NCBI GenBank assembly: GCA_018105865.1
Contig: CM030852.1
Location: 11,249,145 to 11,313,144, forward strand
DNA: 64,000 nucleotides
From: Metaphire vulgaris
Lineage: Eukaryota > Annelida > Clitellata > Crassiclitellata > Megascolecidae
Reading direction: 5' to 3'
Numbering within the stretch: position 1 is the stretch's first letter; every line of letters begins with the position of its first letter. The notes below the pieces were generated by a model. That model was not told where the DNA came from and made no database searches. It was given only the letters and a program-made list of their open reading frames with translations. A program made the translations under genes and the position numbers. Below, piece by piece: positions 38,678 through 44,177 of this stretch.

Positions 38678-41286
38678 GAAGCCAACTTTCCGGTATATAG
38701 CGCAGTACACATGAATAAAGTTCAAAATCAAAAGCGCTTTACAGTCCAAATGATTTTTGAAAAAAGAATGTTTTGAGTTTCCGCATGAACCGTTCAGAGT
38801 CAATCTCTGTGGTAATGTGGTATTGATAGAGTAATGATGTTGATAATATTGGGATCAAAGCTCGGCCCATCTTCGAAAACAGACTGAAAAGCCATCTTTC
38901 TAGGGAATCATATCCTCTGTAAAGTGCCCTTGTCTTTGGTTATGCTATGTTACAGCGCTATATAAATATTCCAGTATACAATACAATTAGTTCTTGCGAA
39001 AAGCTTGCTTGAAATGTTTATGTTGAATGTTTTGCCTTGGGTGGGGGAATTGGACAGGCAAGTGATTATTACATAATTGATTATTATAATATATATATAT
39101 TATAATTGATTATTATTACATAAAATGTGATGATTGATGTGTAGACCTTTGACTTGCATCCTGTTTGCTTCTCTGCTTGTTTCAGAGAATTAGAGGCAGC
39201 CCTTCTTTTGCTGCCTTTCGTTTATGTTGAGCAACTTTTGCCAATACTCGCGACGATAATTGAAGATGAGGCCGAAGTCGAGTTGCCGTGGCGATGTGTC
39301 ATGCTGCTAGTCAGGTATATTAATAGACGGCTTTATTCACACATGGCAGAGACAGACATCAAAATAATACTGAGGCAAAAAAATATTAAAATCAAATAAA
39401 ATCAAATACGCGTTCAACTAACTTAAAAAGTTTAATTCAATACAACGTATCCATGACTTCAGAACTCAAATTAGGGGGTGTTAAGGGGTGTAAAAATATC
39501 CCTGATTTCACTGCTTCAATAAGCCAACTCAGTGACGTAGCCAGGATTTTCCAAAGGGGGTTCCGGCCAACTATTCCCCAACTTTGAAAATCCTGACAAG
39601 CAAAAAAAGGTCGTCACCTATTATTTTGCTTGGTTAAGTCACCTATAATATAGCTATCTGAGCGCCCGTACAGCCTATACAACTGTATTCAGATTTTTTG
39701 GCTTTTTTCTACTTTAAACCCAATTTTGAAGCCCTCCACCCACAGAAAAATTAAATAATACGCAATAAAAAAATTTTGGTCAGCCAATTAGGGGGTTTTA
39801 ACCTCCAAACTCCCCCTTGGCTATGCCACTGAGCCAACATGGCATTTTACTCATAGATCAATTTCACCGCATGTCACTGACCTGCGTTTAGAGAAAGCTT
39901 GTTGATTTTTCTTGACCTAATTGGCTTAGAGAGTTTGACACCATGTTTAGTTAATTATATGTGTTGTGTTATATACTGTAATACTGTATATTAGTGAATG
40001 CTGTTGACATGTGTGTCTTAAAATTTGATTTAGTGTTCCAAATAATCTGGGATGTTTGAGTAATAATGCAAAATTTTTGTTGTGCTGCTTTTGTCAATAA
40101 GGGTCCTTCCATATAGTATGTTTGCACTGAGGGGGTTGGATTTAGGAGATTTTGCGAATGTACGCTGTGCAAACAAAGGAGGGCGGGTTGAAAATATGTC
40201 TTTTTTTCGTGCATGCTATATGGATGAGCGCCCTAATATGCCTTAAAGCAGATTTTCTAATTGAATTGTTTCTACTGACAGTGTAATTTCCCTGCAATTT
40301 TATATACTATTTGAAGTTGACACCATATTTTCCAAATGCTAATTGTCTCTGAGACTTTCTTTCAACCAGTTGTATTTGTTTTGTTCTTGCAGAACGTTAC
40401 TGAAATAAGTCTTCTTTGGTAGTTCGGAATTTCTTTTGATCGTTTTAAACGTTCGGTGTTACTTTTGAAGATGTGCTCTTTTCAGAGTTCACCTCGGTCA
40501 GATCACCAACAACCGAACGCTGTTGCCGGTCCTCGAAAAGCTTCGCAGACTGAGGATGTTGTTGAAACAGGAAAAGGTGCAGAAGTCTTTTTAGAGACGG
40601 TTCATACGTTGCATGCGGGATCACCAAAATATTGTCACCCAGAAGATTTGCTGATAGACCCAGAAACTGCACTGAAATTGTGATATGATATGAGGGCTTT
40701 CCTGTTATTGGCCAAAATTTCAGCAAATTCGATGTACTTTGTAATACGGGGTTTTATGCTACTTCACTTTCCCCGAGACAATATGGGTTTGAACTCGGGC
40801 AGCATGACACCTAGCATGAGTGCAGCTCAATGGTTGCGCTAACATGCAAAGGCAATGAGAGTTGAAACAAACTTGCCTGGAGAGCTGTGATGTACATTGC
40901 TTGATTGCGCAAAACTTTTTTGAGGTAGTTGCTTTCTACAATGATAAGTATCAGTCTTAAATCCTACCCAAATTACTGCATTTTTTACTAATTTGAGTGA
41001 AAGACAGTAAAAAATGTTGCATAATTACAATTCTATTTCCAGTTTAATGGACATTCGACTGAAATTTCGTTTGTTATCAATTTTCTTTCGATGCAAGAGT
41101 TTATATTGAGATATTACATACCTGTTTTAGGAACTGATCAATTTCAACAGAGTTGGTCTTCTCTTTCTAAAGCAGAAACTTGAAGACAGAGATTCCATCA
41201 TGTTGTTTTCAGATGTCACCAACCTTCTCAATGAAAAGAAGAAACGCAGGCGACGTAAACAAGCCATTGTAACAATAAAAGCTTGA
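11563..41286 (+). CDS. WDR3: WDR3/UTP12 orthologue, 25 coding exons
   Basis: Encodes the WD40 protein of the UTP-B module of the U3 snoRNP/SSU processome (yeast Dip2/Utp12), which acts in the nucleolus in early pre-rRNA cleavage and 18S rRNA formation. Coding exons: 11563-11748, 15083-15292, 16687-16805, 17991-18069, 18548-18640, 19300-19365, 20246-20341, 22134-22235, 23705-23846, 24649-24842, 26306-26399, 27455-27556, 28345-28442, 28830-28895, 29304-29376, 30325-30485, 32440-32551, 33535-33669, 35412-35456, 35762-35827, 36843-36893, 37790-37842, 39186-39314, 40486-40576, 41131-41286. All introns are GT-AG and phases agree, except between exons 8 and 9. The product is about 905 residues; human WDR3 is 943. 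It starts [10 protein letters not shown] like the family, has two WD40 propellers (about 1-320 and 390-710), an acidic linker, a Utp12 domain (about 780-880) and a basic tail. Introns are full of transposons, but no exon is broken. Confidence 0.95.
12003..13150 (-). pseudogene. CR1/L2-like LINE with YADD reverse transcriptase motif
   Basis: Minus strand: [34 protein letters not shown] (catalytic YADD), [20 protein letters not shown], then a decayed end and the 3' UTR with CATCGGCTGATGCCCTGGGC and an ATTG/AATC tail. Same family as 23158-23336, 31309-31455, 58100-58250 and 60126-60890. Confidence 0.87.
13530..13670 (+). pseudogene. LINE 3' end
   Basis: Encodes [16 protein letters not shown] stop, followed by GCGCTATATAAATTGTC, the 3' UTR signature of the AAT-tailed LINE family. 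Confidence 0.7.
13690..13880 (-). pseudogene. LINE 3' end
   Basis: Minus strand [20 protein letters not shown] then [12 protein letters not shown], the C-terminus of an L2-type RT. Confidence 0.7.
13900..15060. other. AT-rich WDR3 intron sequence
   Basis: WDR3 intron 1. No gene or repeat with recognisable ends. Confidence 0.5.
15083..15292 (+). CDS. WDR3: WDR3 exon 2
   Basis: 70 codons, phase 0 at both ends. It carries [20 protein letters not shown] and [19 protein letters not shown], the second blade and the start of the third. Confidence 0.93.
15404..15440. repeat. (GGT)n microsatellite
   Basis: GGT triplets with one GGC interruption, in WDR3 intron 2. Confidence 0.92.
15496..15664. mobile_element. 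hAT-type MITE, TSD ACCAGGGG
   Basis: Ends CAGTGTTTAATCTAGAC / (reverse) CAGGGTTTAATCTAAGC; perfect duplications at 15488-15495 and 15665-15672. Same family as 53777-53982 and the fragment at 52430-52575. Confidence 0.85.
15990..16340 (+). pseudogene. RTE-like LINE C-terminus
   Basis: Encodes [20 protein letters not shown] then [11 protein letters not shown], the conserved end region (FGHV.R...G.IEGKR) of RTE/jockey-like endonuclease-RT proteins. Decayed. Confidence 0.72.
16447..16657. mobile_element. pogo/mariner-like MITE (TA target)
   Basis: Ends TACAGTGAAACCCGCTTAAT / (reverse) TACAGTGGATCCCACTTAAT with TA at both borders; sits 30 bp before WDR3 exon 3. Confidence 0.78.
16687..16805 (+). 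CDS. WDR3: WDR3 exon 3
   Basis: Begins [20 protein letters not shown], almost as in the vertebrate protein. It ends in phase 2 before GTAAAG. Confidence 0.93.
16842..17028. mobile_element. pogo/mariner-like MITE (TA target)
   Basis: Ends TACAGTTGAACTTACTTCAT / (reverse) TACAGTACAACCTCTATATA, diverged relative of 20508-20686. Confidence 0.68.
17319..17806. mobile_element. hAT-type element, TSD TTTTATAA
   Basis: Ends TAGGGTTTTCCCAAACTTTT / (reverse) CGGTGTTTCCCAAACCGTGG; perfect duplications at 17311-17318 and 17807-17814. It carries a nested MITE at 17608-17778. A related element starts near 30945. Confidence 0.83.
17608..17778. mobile_element. nested hAT MITE of the CAGGGYGCG family
   Basis: Ends CAGGGTGCGATTTGAG / (reverse) CAGGGCGCAATTTGTAGG; duplications GTTGCGAC/ATTGCGAC. 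Its ends match the hAT element at 61808-62933, which still has transposase sequence. Confidence 0.82.
17991..18069 (+). CDS. WDR3: WDR3 exon 4
   Basis: Completes the split Ser codon and encodes [20 protein letters not shown]. It ends in phase 0 before GTAAGT. Confidence 0.92.
18108..18236 (+). pseudogene. LINE 3' end
   Basis: Decayed [14 protein letters not shown] end, then TTGTCTTGATAATAGTAG...AATAATAAT tail. In WDR3 intron 4. Confidence 0.55.
18548..18640 (+). CDS. WDR3: WDR3 exon 5
   Basis: 31 codons with [18 protein letters not shown], a complete WD blade end. Phase 0 at both ends. Confidence 0.92.
18756..18868. repeat. (GGT)n/(AGT)n/(GTA)n imperfect microsatellite
   Basis: GGT run followed by GTAGTTGTAGTAG variants. 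Confidence 0.88.
19300..19365 (+). CDS. WDR3: WDR3 exon 6
   Basis: 22 codons of acidic linker ([20 protein letters not shown]) between blades, equivalent to the variable insert after the fifth blade in other WDR3 proteins. Confidence 0.85.
19737..20010 (+). pseudogene. RTE-like retroelement C-terminus
   Basis: Plus strand RRSKGRPK...[16 protein letters not shown] and [11 protein letters not shown]; the same terminal block recurs at 27715-27945 and ends in CCTGACCTGTCCTGA. Confidence 0.72.
20246..20341 (+). CDS. WDR3: WDR3 exon 7
   Basis: 32 codons ending in GSLFGFH, phase 0 at both ends. It covers the region equivalent to the human segment before ILACHGTDSVLELF. Confidence 0.85.
20460..20800 (-). 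pseudogene. LINE 3' end interrupted by a MITE
   Basis: Minus strand [20 protein letters not shown], then broken by the insertion at 20508-20686. Confidence 0.72.
20508..20686. mobile_element. pogo-like MITE (TA target)
   Basis: Ends TACAGTAGAACCTCATTATA / (reverse) TACAGTAAAACCTCGTTATA, with ATATCGAA repeats inside. Nested in a LINE end. Confidence 0.85.
21573..21845 (+). mobile_element. tRNA-derived SINE, diverged
   Basis: B box GGGTTCAATCCC at about 21627. The body (AGCAATGGCAACATTG, TGGGCTGATGGCC) matches the copy at 26973-27262. Confidence 0.68.
21865..22040 (+). pseudogene. LINE 3' end
   Basis: TGGAACGCCCTTCCACCAGC (WNALPP) through CAGTTGAAGACACATCTGTT (QLKTHLF), then ATTAGGCGCAATATAAAT. 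Confidence 0.72.
22134..22235 (+). CDS. WDR3: WDR3 exon 8
   Basis: 34 codons: [20 protein letters not shown], then a basic coiled region [11 protein letters not shown]. The only nearby GT donor leaves phase 0. Exon 9 needs phase 2 (a direct join would read a TGA), so a small exon probably lies between 22240 and 23700. Confidence 0.85.
22472..22502. repeat. (GT)n microsatellite
   Basis: Pure GT run in WDR3 intron 8. Confidence 0.93.
22561..22640. mobile_element. piggyBac-like mini-MITE (about 78 bp, TTAA-type)
   Basis: AACCCCTTAACTGGG inverted against CCCAGTTAAGGGGTTAA, inner TCCATTTTACATTGAGTTAC. Five further copies: 24955-25036, 35545-35627, 38507-38581, 44178-44257 and a partial at 22680. 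Confidence 0.72.
23094..23155. repeat. (AT)n microsatellite
   Basis: Pure AT, directly upstream of a LINE 3' end. Confidence 0.95.
23158..23336 (+). pseudogene. CR1/L2-like LINE 3' end, ATTAG tail
   Basis: [12 protein letters not shown] stop, then ACTGTCACCCGTTTGCCTGG, TGTGCCATCGGTTGATGCTC and an ATTAGATTAG tail; same family as 60126-60890. Confidence 0.85.
23705..23846 (+). CDS. WDR3: WDR3 exon 9
   Basis: Open in the frame that needs two leading bases. It encodes [20 protein letters not shown], matching the segment before the second propeller, and ends in phase 0. Confidence 0.85.
23967..24001. repeat. (AAT)n microsatellite
   Basis: AAT run followed by a repeat segment (TTTAAGTGGTTTAGGGG) shared with 1085, 2270 and 41430. 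Confidence 0.92.
24173..24220. repeat. (AAT)n microsatellite
   Basis: AAT run in WDR3 intron 9. Confidence 0.93.
24649..24842 (+). CDS. WDR3: WDR3 exon 10
   Basis: Encodes [19 protein letters not shown] and [20 protein letters not shown], then ESIRIWN: the first blade of the second propeller. Ends in phase 2. Confidence 0.93.
24930..25262 (+). pseudogene. RTE-like LINE C-terminus split by a TTAA MITE
   Basis: [10 protein letters not shown], then an 80-bp palindromic insertion (24955-25036), then [20 protein letters not shown] and [10 protein letters not shown]. Confidence 0.8.
25273..25843. mobile_element. probable hAT MITE interrupted by a SINE
   Basis: CAGTAGCATC at the left and (reverse) CAGTGGGTGCC at the right, with GACCTTTTTTTGCTCGTTGA motifs inside. 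No matching flank duplication, so the borders are uncertain. Confidence 0.5.
25325..25617 (-). mobile_element. tRNA-derived SINE
   Basis: Minus strand: tRNA-like head with GAGTGGTAACAACGCTGG and GGGTTCAATTCC, tail TACCTTTACCTTACC. Near-repeats CCCCCAGATGG / CCCCAGATTGG flank it. Confidence 0.8.
25971..26245. repeat. two tandem copies (151-bp offset) of a palindromic MITE
   Basis: Each copy has GGGTGGCGCAAAAAA against TTTTTTGCGCCACCCTGTAT, with flanking TCAGAAAGTTTATA and CTTATTTGCTGTGTAAACTA. The MITE and its flanks were duplicated together. The ends (TATACAGGGTGG) resemble Tc1/mariner. Confidence 0.8.
26306..26399 (+). CDS. WDR3: WDR3 exon 11
   Basis: Encodes [20 protein letters not shown] and [10 protein letters not shown]. 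It ends in phase 0 before GTGAGT. A hAT-like fragment starts about 50 bases into the next intron. Confidence 0.92.
26448..26671. mobile_element. hAT-like MITE (CAAYGTTCCCTCTAA ends)
   Basis: CAACGTTCCCTCTAA and (reverse) CAATGTTCCCTCTAAGG. No clear target duplication. Just downstream of WDR3 exon 11. Confidence 0.6.
26973..27262 (+). mobile_element. tRNA-derived SINE
   Basis: Head GCGGGAAGTTAGCAGAGTGG, body CGACTCAGCC and GCCACCTATGGGCTGATGG, tail TTTACCTTTACTTTA. The B box is damaged. Confidence 0.75.
27455..27556 (+). CDS. WDR3: WDR3 exon 12
   Basis: 34 codons with [20 protein letters not shown] and [14 protein letters not shown], phase 0 at both ends. Confidence 0.92.
27715..27945 (+). 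pseudogene. RTE-like retroelement C-terminus
   Basis: Nearly the same sequence as 19737-20010: [40 protein letters not shown]. In WDR3 intron 12. Confidence 0.74.
28049..28077. repeat. (CA)n microsatellite
   Basis: Pure CA run directly before the 28080 minisatellite. Confidence 0.93.
28080..28276. repeat. minisatellite, unit about 62 bp, three copies
   Basis: Unit reads GAACCTATTGAACTTTTATA then AGATTTCATGGTTTACT. It ends 70 bases before WDR3 exon 13. Confidence 0.9.
28345..28442 (+). CDS. WDR3: WDR3 exon 13
   Basis: Encodes [20 protein letters not shown] followed by an acidic stretch. Ends in phase 2 before GTTTTG. Confidence 0.92.
28490..28685 (+). mobile_element. SINE, 3' half
   Basis: GAGGGCAGTTATAACATCAA, GACCGGAGATCAGCGCTGG and CCAACGCTC match the body and tail of the 10575 and 25325 SINEs in reverse orientation. 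Confidence 0.65.
28830..28895 (+). CDS. WDR3: WDR3 exon 14
   Basis: Encodes [20 protein letters not shown], matching the family segment that ends DVLCVSYSP. Starts and ends in phase 2. Confidence 0.9.
29304..29376 (+). CDS. WDR3: WDR3 exon 15
   Basis: Encodes [20 protein letters not shown] then DTMK, matching KLLAVSLLDCTVKVFYVDTLK of the human protein. Ends in phase 0. Confidence 0.92.
30042..30282. repeat. cluster of AAT/ATT microsatellites with LINE 3' end remnants
   Basis: Runs at 30042-30107, 30176-30207 and 30248-30282. Between them, GTGCTATATAAATTGTCTTA marks a LINE 3' UTR. Ends 40 bases before WDR3 exon 16. Confidence 0.88.
30325..30485 (+). CDS. WDR3: WDR3 exon 16
   Basis: Encodes a full WD blade, [20 protein letters not shown] then [13 protein letters not shown], and CAHDD of the next. 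Ends in phase 2. Confidence 0.93.
30700..30944. mobile_element. hAT MITE fragment (CAGTGGCGG family)
   Basis: Right end AACCGCCACTG and the inner GTGAAAATAGAAGGG...TTGCCGAAAAAGGC segment match 8559-9088 and 54131-54409. The left end is lost. Confidence 0.7.
31309..31455 (-). pseudogene. CR1/L2-like LINE 3' end
   Basis: Reverse complement of the 60.8-kb tail: TAATCTAATCTAA, GAGCATCAACCGATGCACAC, GGCCGGACAAACGGGTGACA. Lies inside a larger hAT-like segment starting at TTTCCCAAAC (30949). Confidence 0.82.
32235..32420. repeat. degenerate GTCCTTG minisatellite
   Basis: Repeats of TCCTTGTCC / TCCTCGTCCTTGGGG end about 20 bases before the acceptor of WDR3 exon 17. Confidence 0.8.
32440..32551 (+). 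CDS. WDR3: WDR3 exon 17
   Basis: Encodes [20 protein letters not shown] then [11 protein letters not shown], very close to the family. It is preceded by a GTCCTTG-rich degenerate minisatellite that runs almost up to the acceptor. Confidence 0.93.
32828..32896. repeat. 19-bp tandem repeat, four copies
   Basis: CCTGTGACATTTTGCCC repeated, last copy TTTTGTCC. Confidence 0.9.
33168..33287. repeat. GTTTGTTGGTCCTTGT tandem and (GT)n
   Basis: Three copies of a 16-mer, then a pure GT run from 33239. Confidence 0.9.
33535..33669 (+). CDS. WDR3: WDR3 exon 18
   Basis: 45 codons: [20 protein letters not shown] then [14 protein letters not shown], the last WD blade, and the acidic start of the linker. 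Confidence 0.93.
34073..34160 (-). pseudogene. LINE 3' end fragment
   Basis: Minus strand [18 protein letters not shown] stop. Confidence 0.6.
34155..34605. mobile_element. MITE (CATCCATATAG ends) carrying a nested hAT MITE
   Basis: Left GCGTCCATCCATATAGTACG, right TATTATATGGATGAGCCC. A second copy at 40100-40234 lacks the insertion and shows the same inner GTTGAAAATATG. Confidence 0.68.
34237..34517. mobile_element. hAT-type MITE, TSD GTACGGTG
   Basis: Ends TAAGGTTGTTAACGGTTAA / (reverse) TAAGGTTGTTAAAACCGC; perfect duplications at 34229-34236 and 34518-34525. Subterminal GGTTAACC repeats and a duplicated CAAAGCGCTTTGAAG stretch. Confidence 0.85.
34880..35240 (-). pseudogene. RTE-like LINE reverse transcriptase C-terminus
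   Basis: Minus strand [60 protein letters not shown]: the YLGS.IT.DG / YG.E.W / W....TNE.V pattern of RTE-type LINE proteins. Confidence 0.83.
35412..35456 (+). CDS. WDR3: WDR3 exon 19
   Basis: 15 codons, [15 protein letters not shown], charged linker. Phase 0 at both ends. Confidence 0.85.
35545..35627. mobile_element. piggyBac-like mini-MITE
   Basis: TTAACCGCTTTACCGGG against TGGTAAAGGGGTTAA with the TTTTGCATTGAGTTACAG core. Confidence 0.65.
35762..35827 (+). CDS. WDR3: WDR3 exon 20
   Basis: 22 codons beginning [11 protein letters not shown], equivalent to the family motif PAVPGE. Phase 0 at both ends. Confidence 0.85.
36320..36760. repeat. pair of AGATTAACCCTTGCARTGC repeats
   Basis: Similar blocks at about 36324-36390 and 36690-36755 (AACCCTTGCAATGCCGACA / AACCCTTGCAGTGCTGCCA). 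Otherwise AT-rich intron. Confidence 0.55.
36843..36893 (+). CDS. WDR3: WDR3 exon 21
   Basis: 17 codons, [17 protein letters not shown], the start of the helical region before the Utp12 domain. The intron that follows holds a MITE remnant and a CT microsatellite. Confidence 0.87.
36929..37025. mobile_element. fragment of the CAGGCCYGTCTT hAT MITE
   Basis: CAGGCCTGTCTTTATGCG and GGGCACTGTGCCGGGGCCCC match the left half of 48569-48855. Confidence 0.7.
37060..37575 (+). pseudogene. LINE 3' end split by CT microsatellites
   Basis: [20 protein letters not shown], then (CT)n, then [14 protein letters not shown] stop. Repeat runs at 37267-37366 and 37425-37483 replace the middle. Confidence 0.75.
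37267..37483. repeat. (CT)n microsatellite in two blocks
   Basis: Two long CT runs with a short unique gap. Confidence 0.96.
37790..37842 (+). CDS. WDR3: WDR3 exon 22
   Basis: Encodes [17 protein letters not shown], joining the linker to the Utp12 domain. Ends in phase 2 before GTGAGT; a hAT MITE begins 60 bases downstream. Confidence 0.86.
37902..38134. mobile_element. hAT-type MITE, TSD AAAGTGTA/GCAGTGTA
   Basis: Ends CAGTGGAGTAGCCAGGATTT / (reverse) CAGTTGTGTAGCCAAGGGGG. Same family as 39530-39831. Confidence 0.75.
38507..38581. mobile_element. piggyBac-like mini-MITE
   Basis: TTAACCTCTTAACCGTG against CAGTTAAGGGGTTAA with ATGGACGGATATATCCGG. Confidence 0.7.
38641..38985. repeat. ATT microsatellite and two LINE 3' ends
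   Basis: ATT run 38641-38677; TATAGCGCAGTAC with AAAGCGCTTTACAG follows (minus-strand LINE end). At 38850-38985 a plus-strand end with CGAAAACAGACTGAAAAGCC and TACAGCGCTATATAAATATT. Confidence 0.68.
39186..39314 (+). CDS. WDR3: WDR3 exon 23 (Utp12 domain)
   Basis: Encodes [20 protein letters not shown] and [11 protein letters not shown], matching the Utp12 domain motif SLLVLPFSYVPDILKL of WDR3. Confidence 0.93.
39530..39831. mobile_element. hAT-type MITE, TSD AGCCAACT/AGCCAACA
   Basis: Ends CAGTGACGTAGCCAGGATTT / (reverse) CAGTGGCATAGCCAAGGGGG. Inside: TGACAAGCAAAAAAAGGTCG at about 39594. Confidence 0.82.
40100..40234. mobile_element. MITE with CATCCATATAG-type ends
   Basis: AGGGTCCTTCCATATAGTATG against (reverse) AGGGCGCTCATCCATATAGC. 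Empty relative of 34155-34605. Confidence 0.7.
40486..40576 (+). CDS. WDR3: WDR3 exon 24 (Utp12 domain)
   Basis: Encodes [20 protein letters not shown], nearly the vertebrate HFGQITSNQMLVPVIEKLR, and ends KQEK before GTGCAG. The other frames here are open by chance. Confidence 0.93.
41131..41286 (+). CDS. WDR3: WDR3 exon 25 (C-terminus)
   Basis: Encodes [20 protein letters not shown] and the basic end [16 protein letters not shown], then TGA. An AATAAA overlaps the stop region (about 41272), so the 3' UTR may be short; an AAT microsatellite begins at 41371. Confidence 0.93.
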   Translation, partial: ELINFNRVGLLFLKQKLEDRDSIMLFSDVTNLLNEKKKRRRRKQAIVTIKA

Positions 41287-41370
41287 GCGCCTGACTTCGG
41301 TTGTTGACGAAATACGCGTAGACATTATGTGTGGAGATTTTCTCGTGAATTATTTTGCCATTACTGTTTC

Positions 41371-41432
<62 letters not shown>

Positions 41433-41515
41433 TGATTTAATAAAGTGGTTTAGGAGGCTAAATAAACCTGTGTGAAAATCACTGTACTGTAGTAACTCTC
41501 CACATTCAATAACTA
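41371..41515. repeat. (AAT)n plus GTGATTTAA...CCACATTC repeat
   Basis: AAT run 41371-41431, then a segment (AGTGGTTTAGGAGGCTAAAT) shared with 2270-2400, 1085-1130, 24000 and, reversed, 44500-44615. Starts 85 bases after the WDR3 stop. Confidence 0.85.
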
Positions 41516-41519
41516 GGGT

Positions 41520-42660
41520 TTGCCAACTTGCCATATCCCTGTCTCCAAAATACTAGACACCCGTGTAGGTGGCAAAAATGCAAGCGTAACAAGATGGACC
41601 AGGGAAAAATTTTGTGTTATATATTTTGTCAAAGCTAATAAATTGTAACTTGGTGATTTTACAAGTTCATTCCAAACTTCAAATCCGTTTTCTCGAAATT
41701 TACTTTTTTGGATAGGCCGCTCTGGTCCTCAGTGCCTCAAATAACATACATCGTAAATAAAACAATAAACTAAATATATGTCAGCTGTACCATCTACAAC
41801 AGAGAAATAAAAGAAACTGTTACACGACTTTATATTTATTTACTGGACTCGGCTGCTTTTATTAATATATCTTACTTTTTTCAATTGTACAATACCTGTA
41901 TACACTTTAAAATTGCATCTCACTAATTCTCTTCCGTGTAGTCGATAGATAAAGTGGACCAGTGTTTTATACAGGCCTGTTAGGAGGGGAGATCCTCCTC
42001 CCCCCCCAAAAAAAAAACCAACTCAAAATGCCCCCCAAAACAAAGCACTTACAAATTTTGCATTGAACTGTGTCTTTTCCCCTCCCCCCCCCCCCGAAAG
42101 CCTCAATTTCCCGCACCCCCAAGGGCCTGGAGTCTGGATAAGACACTGAAGTGGACCGACAGCATATTAGCCAATGCAGGGCCGGTTGAACGTATGCACT
42201 GCAACCGAGGATACCGGTACTTCTAAAAATTAATCTTACTTCGCAATAACCCCAAGGAAACCGTATTCCTACCATTTTGCTCTGAAACTCCAATCACAAT
42301 AGAGAATCTGCTCACAGATACAATCTAGCGGTTGTTTGCCTTACTTATAGGATTTTTTAGGCGCGTAAAAAAGGTATGTTCCTGGCAAAATTCAAGAGGA
42401 TAACTTTCAAGAAATTCAATATCTATATCTCTCATTTTATCTTATTGTGCAAAATTATGAATAAATCTGCTAAATGTGATTGCCATATTTTCATTCGAAT
42501 TGAATAAGAGCTTTTATTTCGCCATTTATTCAAAACTCAGAACATTCTTTTTTCAACTAGCGTTCGCCAGATGGCTTAATGCATTTTTTTATATTACATG
42601 CTATGATTAGGGTCTCGTAACGTTACAAAACCGCTGAAGAGGGCCGCAGTTCCAAAATAG
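41520..42660. other. no gene recognised
   Basis: Downstream of WDR3. A C/G-run segment at 41985-42110 resembles eroded MITE ends; nothing else is recognisable. Confidence 0.45.
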
Positions 42661-43008
42661 TTTGGAAACTAGAGCTGGGTCGATTACGATTATTTTTTCC
42701 GATTACGATTACGATTATTTTCGATTATTTTTCACGATTACGATTTCGATTACGATTACGGTTTTTTATATAATCGCGATTACGATTTCGATTATTTCAC
42801 AGTACCTTTAGAAACTAGCTTTCCCGCCATATTTTACAGTATTCGGCAATCCTCTGTGTATCGATGTTCAGTTGGTCTTCAACAGGGATATTTCTACACC
42901 CCTAACACCCCCAACACCCCAATTTGAGGTCGACACCCTCTAGAATTTGGTAATGTGACAATGGTATGCCTACAGAATGCATATTGATTAGCTCTGAACA
43001 CCCTCAAA

Positions 43009-43330
43009 CAGGCCCATTCAGATGGGGGCCAGGAGGGCCATTCGGCCCGGGCCTCCATCATTTGGGGGCCTCCCTTTGTTTTCTTTTCTAGAATTCTGGG
43101 AGAGCTATAAAGCTAGATAGCTACTACTAGAAGGGGCCTCACAATTTGGTAATGACCTTTTTTGCTTGTCGACAATTTTGGGATTTTGGGAAAGCTAGGA
43201 AGGTATTCTGTGGTCCTCAAAATTGGTAATTACCTTTTTTCGCTTGTCAAAATTTTAATTGTTGGGAAGGCTAGGAGAGGCCTCGAAATTCCAACTGGCC
43301 TGGGCCTCCTTCAGCCTATGAAGGGGCCTG
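43009..43330. mobile_element. nested hAT-type MITE, TSD CCCTCAAA/CCCCCAAA
   Basis: Ends CAGGCCCATTCAGATGGGG / (reverse) CAGGCCCCTTCATAGGCTG. Two TTTTTTGCTTGTCGACAATT-like motifs inside. Confidence 0.76.
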
Positions 43331-43689
43331 CCCCCAAATGGAGAAATACACCCCACAACTTTTATCCTCGGATGACTTTTTTGCTTGTCAGACTTTTTGT
43401 GAGTCTCTATAAGGTTTTTTTTGCTTGTCAGCCTTTTTCGGTAGAGACTTTTAAATTTCGACACCCCCAGATTTTCCCGACACCCCCAAATTCACAATCA
43501 TACAATCCTAGAAATAAACACACCCCAGATTTTCCCGACACCCCACCCCAATTCACAATCCTAGCAATAGCCCTGGTCTTCAATCTCCTTAAAGGATTGA
43601 GCCTGGGTGGCAAGACCGATATCGTCAGCGTATCCAAACTTCCTACCTATGATATCCGGTAAGTCGTGTGTAGGCCTATAAGCCTACAA

Positions 43690-43910
43690 ATTGAATAACA
43701 TAGGTGCTAGAACTGAACACTGTTAGACCGTTTCGCTGACGTCTGCAAGAGCTGACATCTCCCAAGTGAACTAAGAACCGTCTGTCAGAGATGAATAATT
43801 CCACAAGTTGACAGAACCAGGGTGGCAAATTGAGCGAGAGTTTGTACATTAAACCCGCATGCCACACCGCATCGAAAGCTGCTGTCAAACCCAGAAAGAT
43901 GGTGCCTGTC
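43690..43910 (-). pseudogene. LINE reverse transcriptase fragment (fingers/palm)
   Basis: Minus strand AAFDAVWHAGLMYKLSLNLP and VELFISDRRFLVHLGDVSS: the F.KAFD.VWH.GLL.KL pattern with the catalytic Asp of motif A. It lies inside the 42670-44154 hAT. Confidence 0.78.
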
Positions 43911-44177
43911 TTTATACGCAGTTGAATCCATTCTCAATGAAAATCTGATAATCAACGGTAAATTGATCTTTCTTTGAATCGGAAATATTGTATAATATAA
44001 CATACGGGAATAATCGAAAAATAATCGCGATTTCGATTATTTTTTCGACGATTATCGATTATTTCGATTTATTTAATAATCGTGTCGATTTCGATTACGA
44101 TTTTTCCAAAAATCGCGATTTCGATTACGATTTCGATTAATCGACCCACCTCTATTGGAAACACTACTTTAGACTGC

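Larger units (their letters stand above)
42670..44154. mobile_element. hAT element, TSD TTGGAAAC, with GATTACGATT subterminal arrays
   Basis: Ends TAGAGCTGGGTCGATTACG / (reverse) TAGAGGTGGGTCGATTAATC; perfect duplications at 42662-42669 and 44155-44162. Both flanks carry many CGATTACGATTTCGATT units. The 1485-bp body has no hAT ORF but carries a nested MITE and an RT fragment. Confidence 0.87.

Noticed and set aside
40456..40683. 75-residue ORF covering WDR3 exon 24 in another frame
   Set aside because: The exon frame gives [20 protein letters not shown], clear Utp12-domain homology; this ORF is a shadow.
43162..43662. 166-residue ORF as a gene
   Set aside because: It spans MITE ends and motif repeats within the 42670-44154 hAT; no domain.
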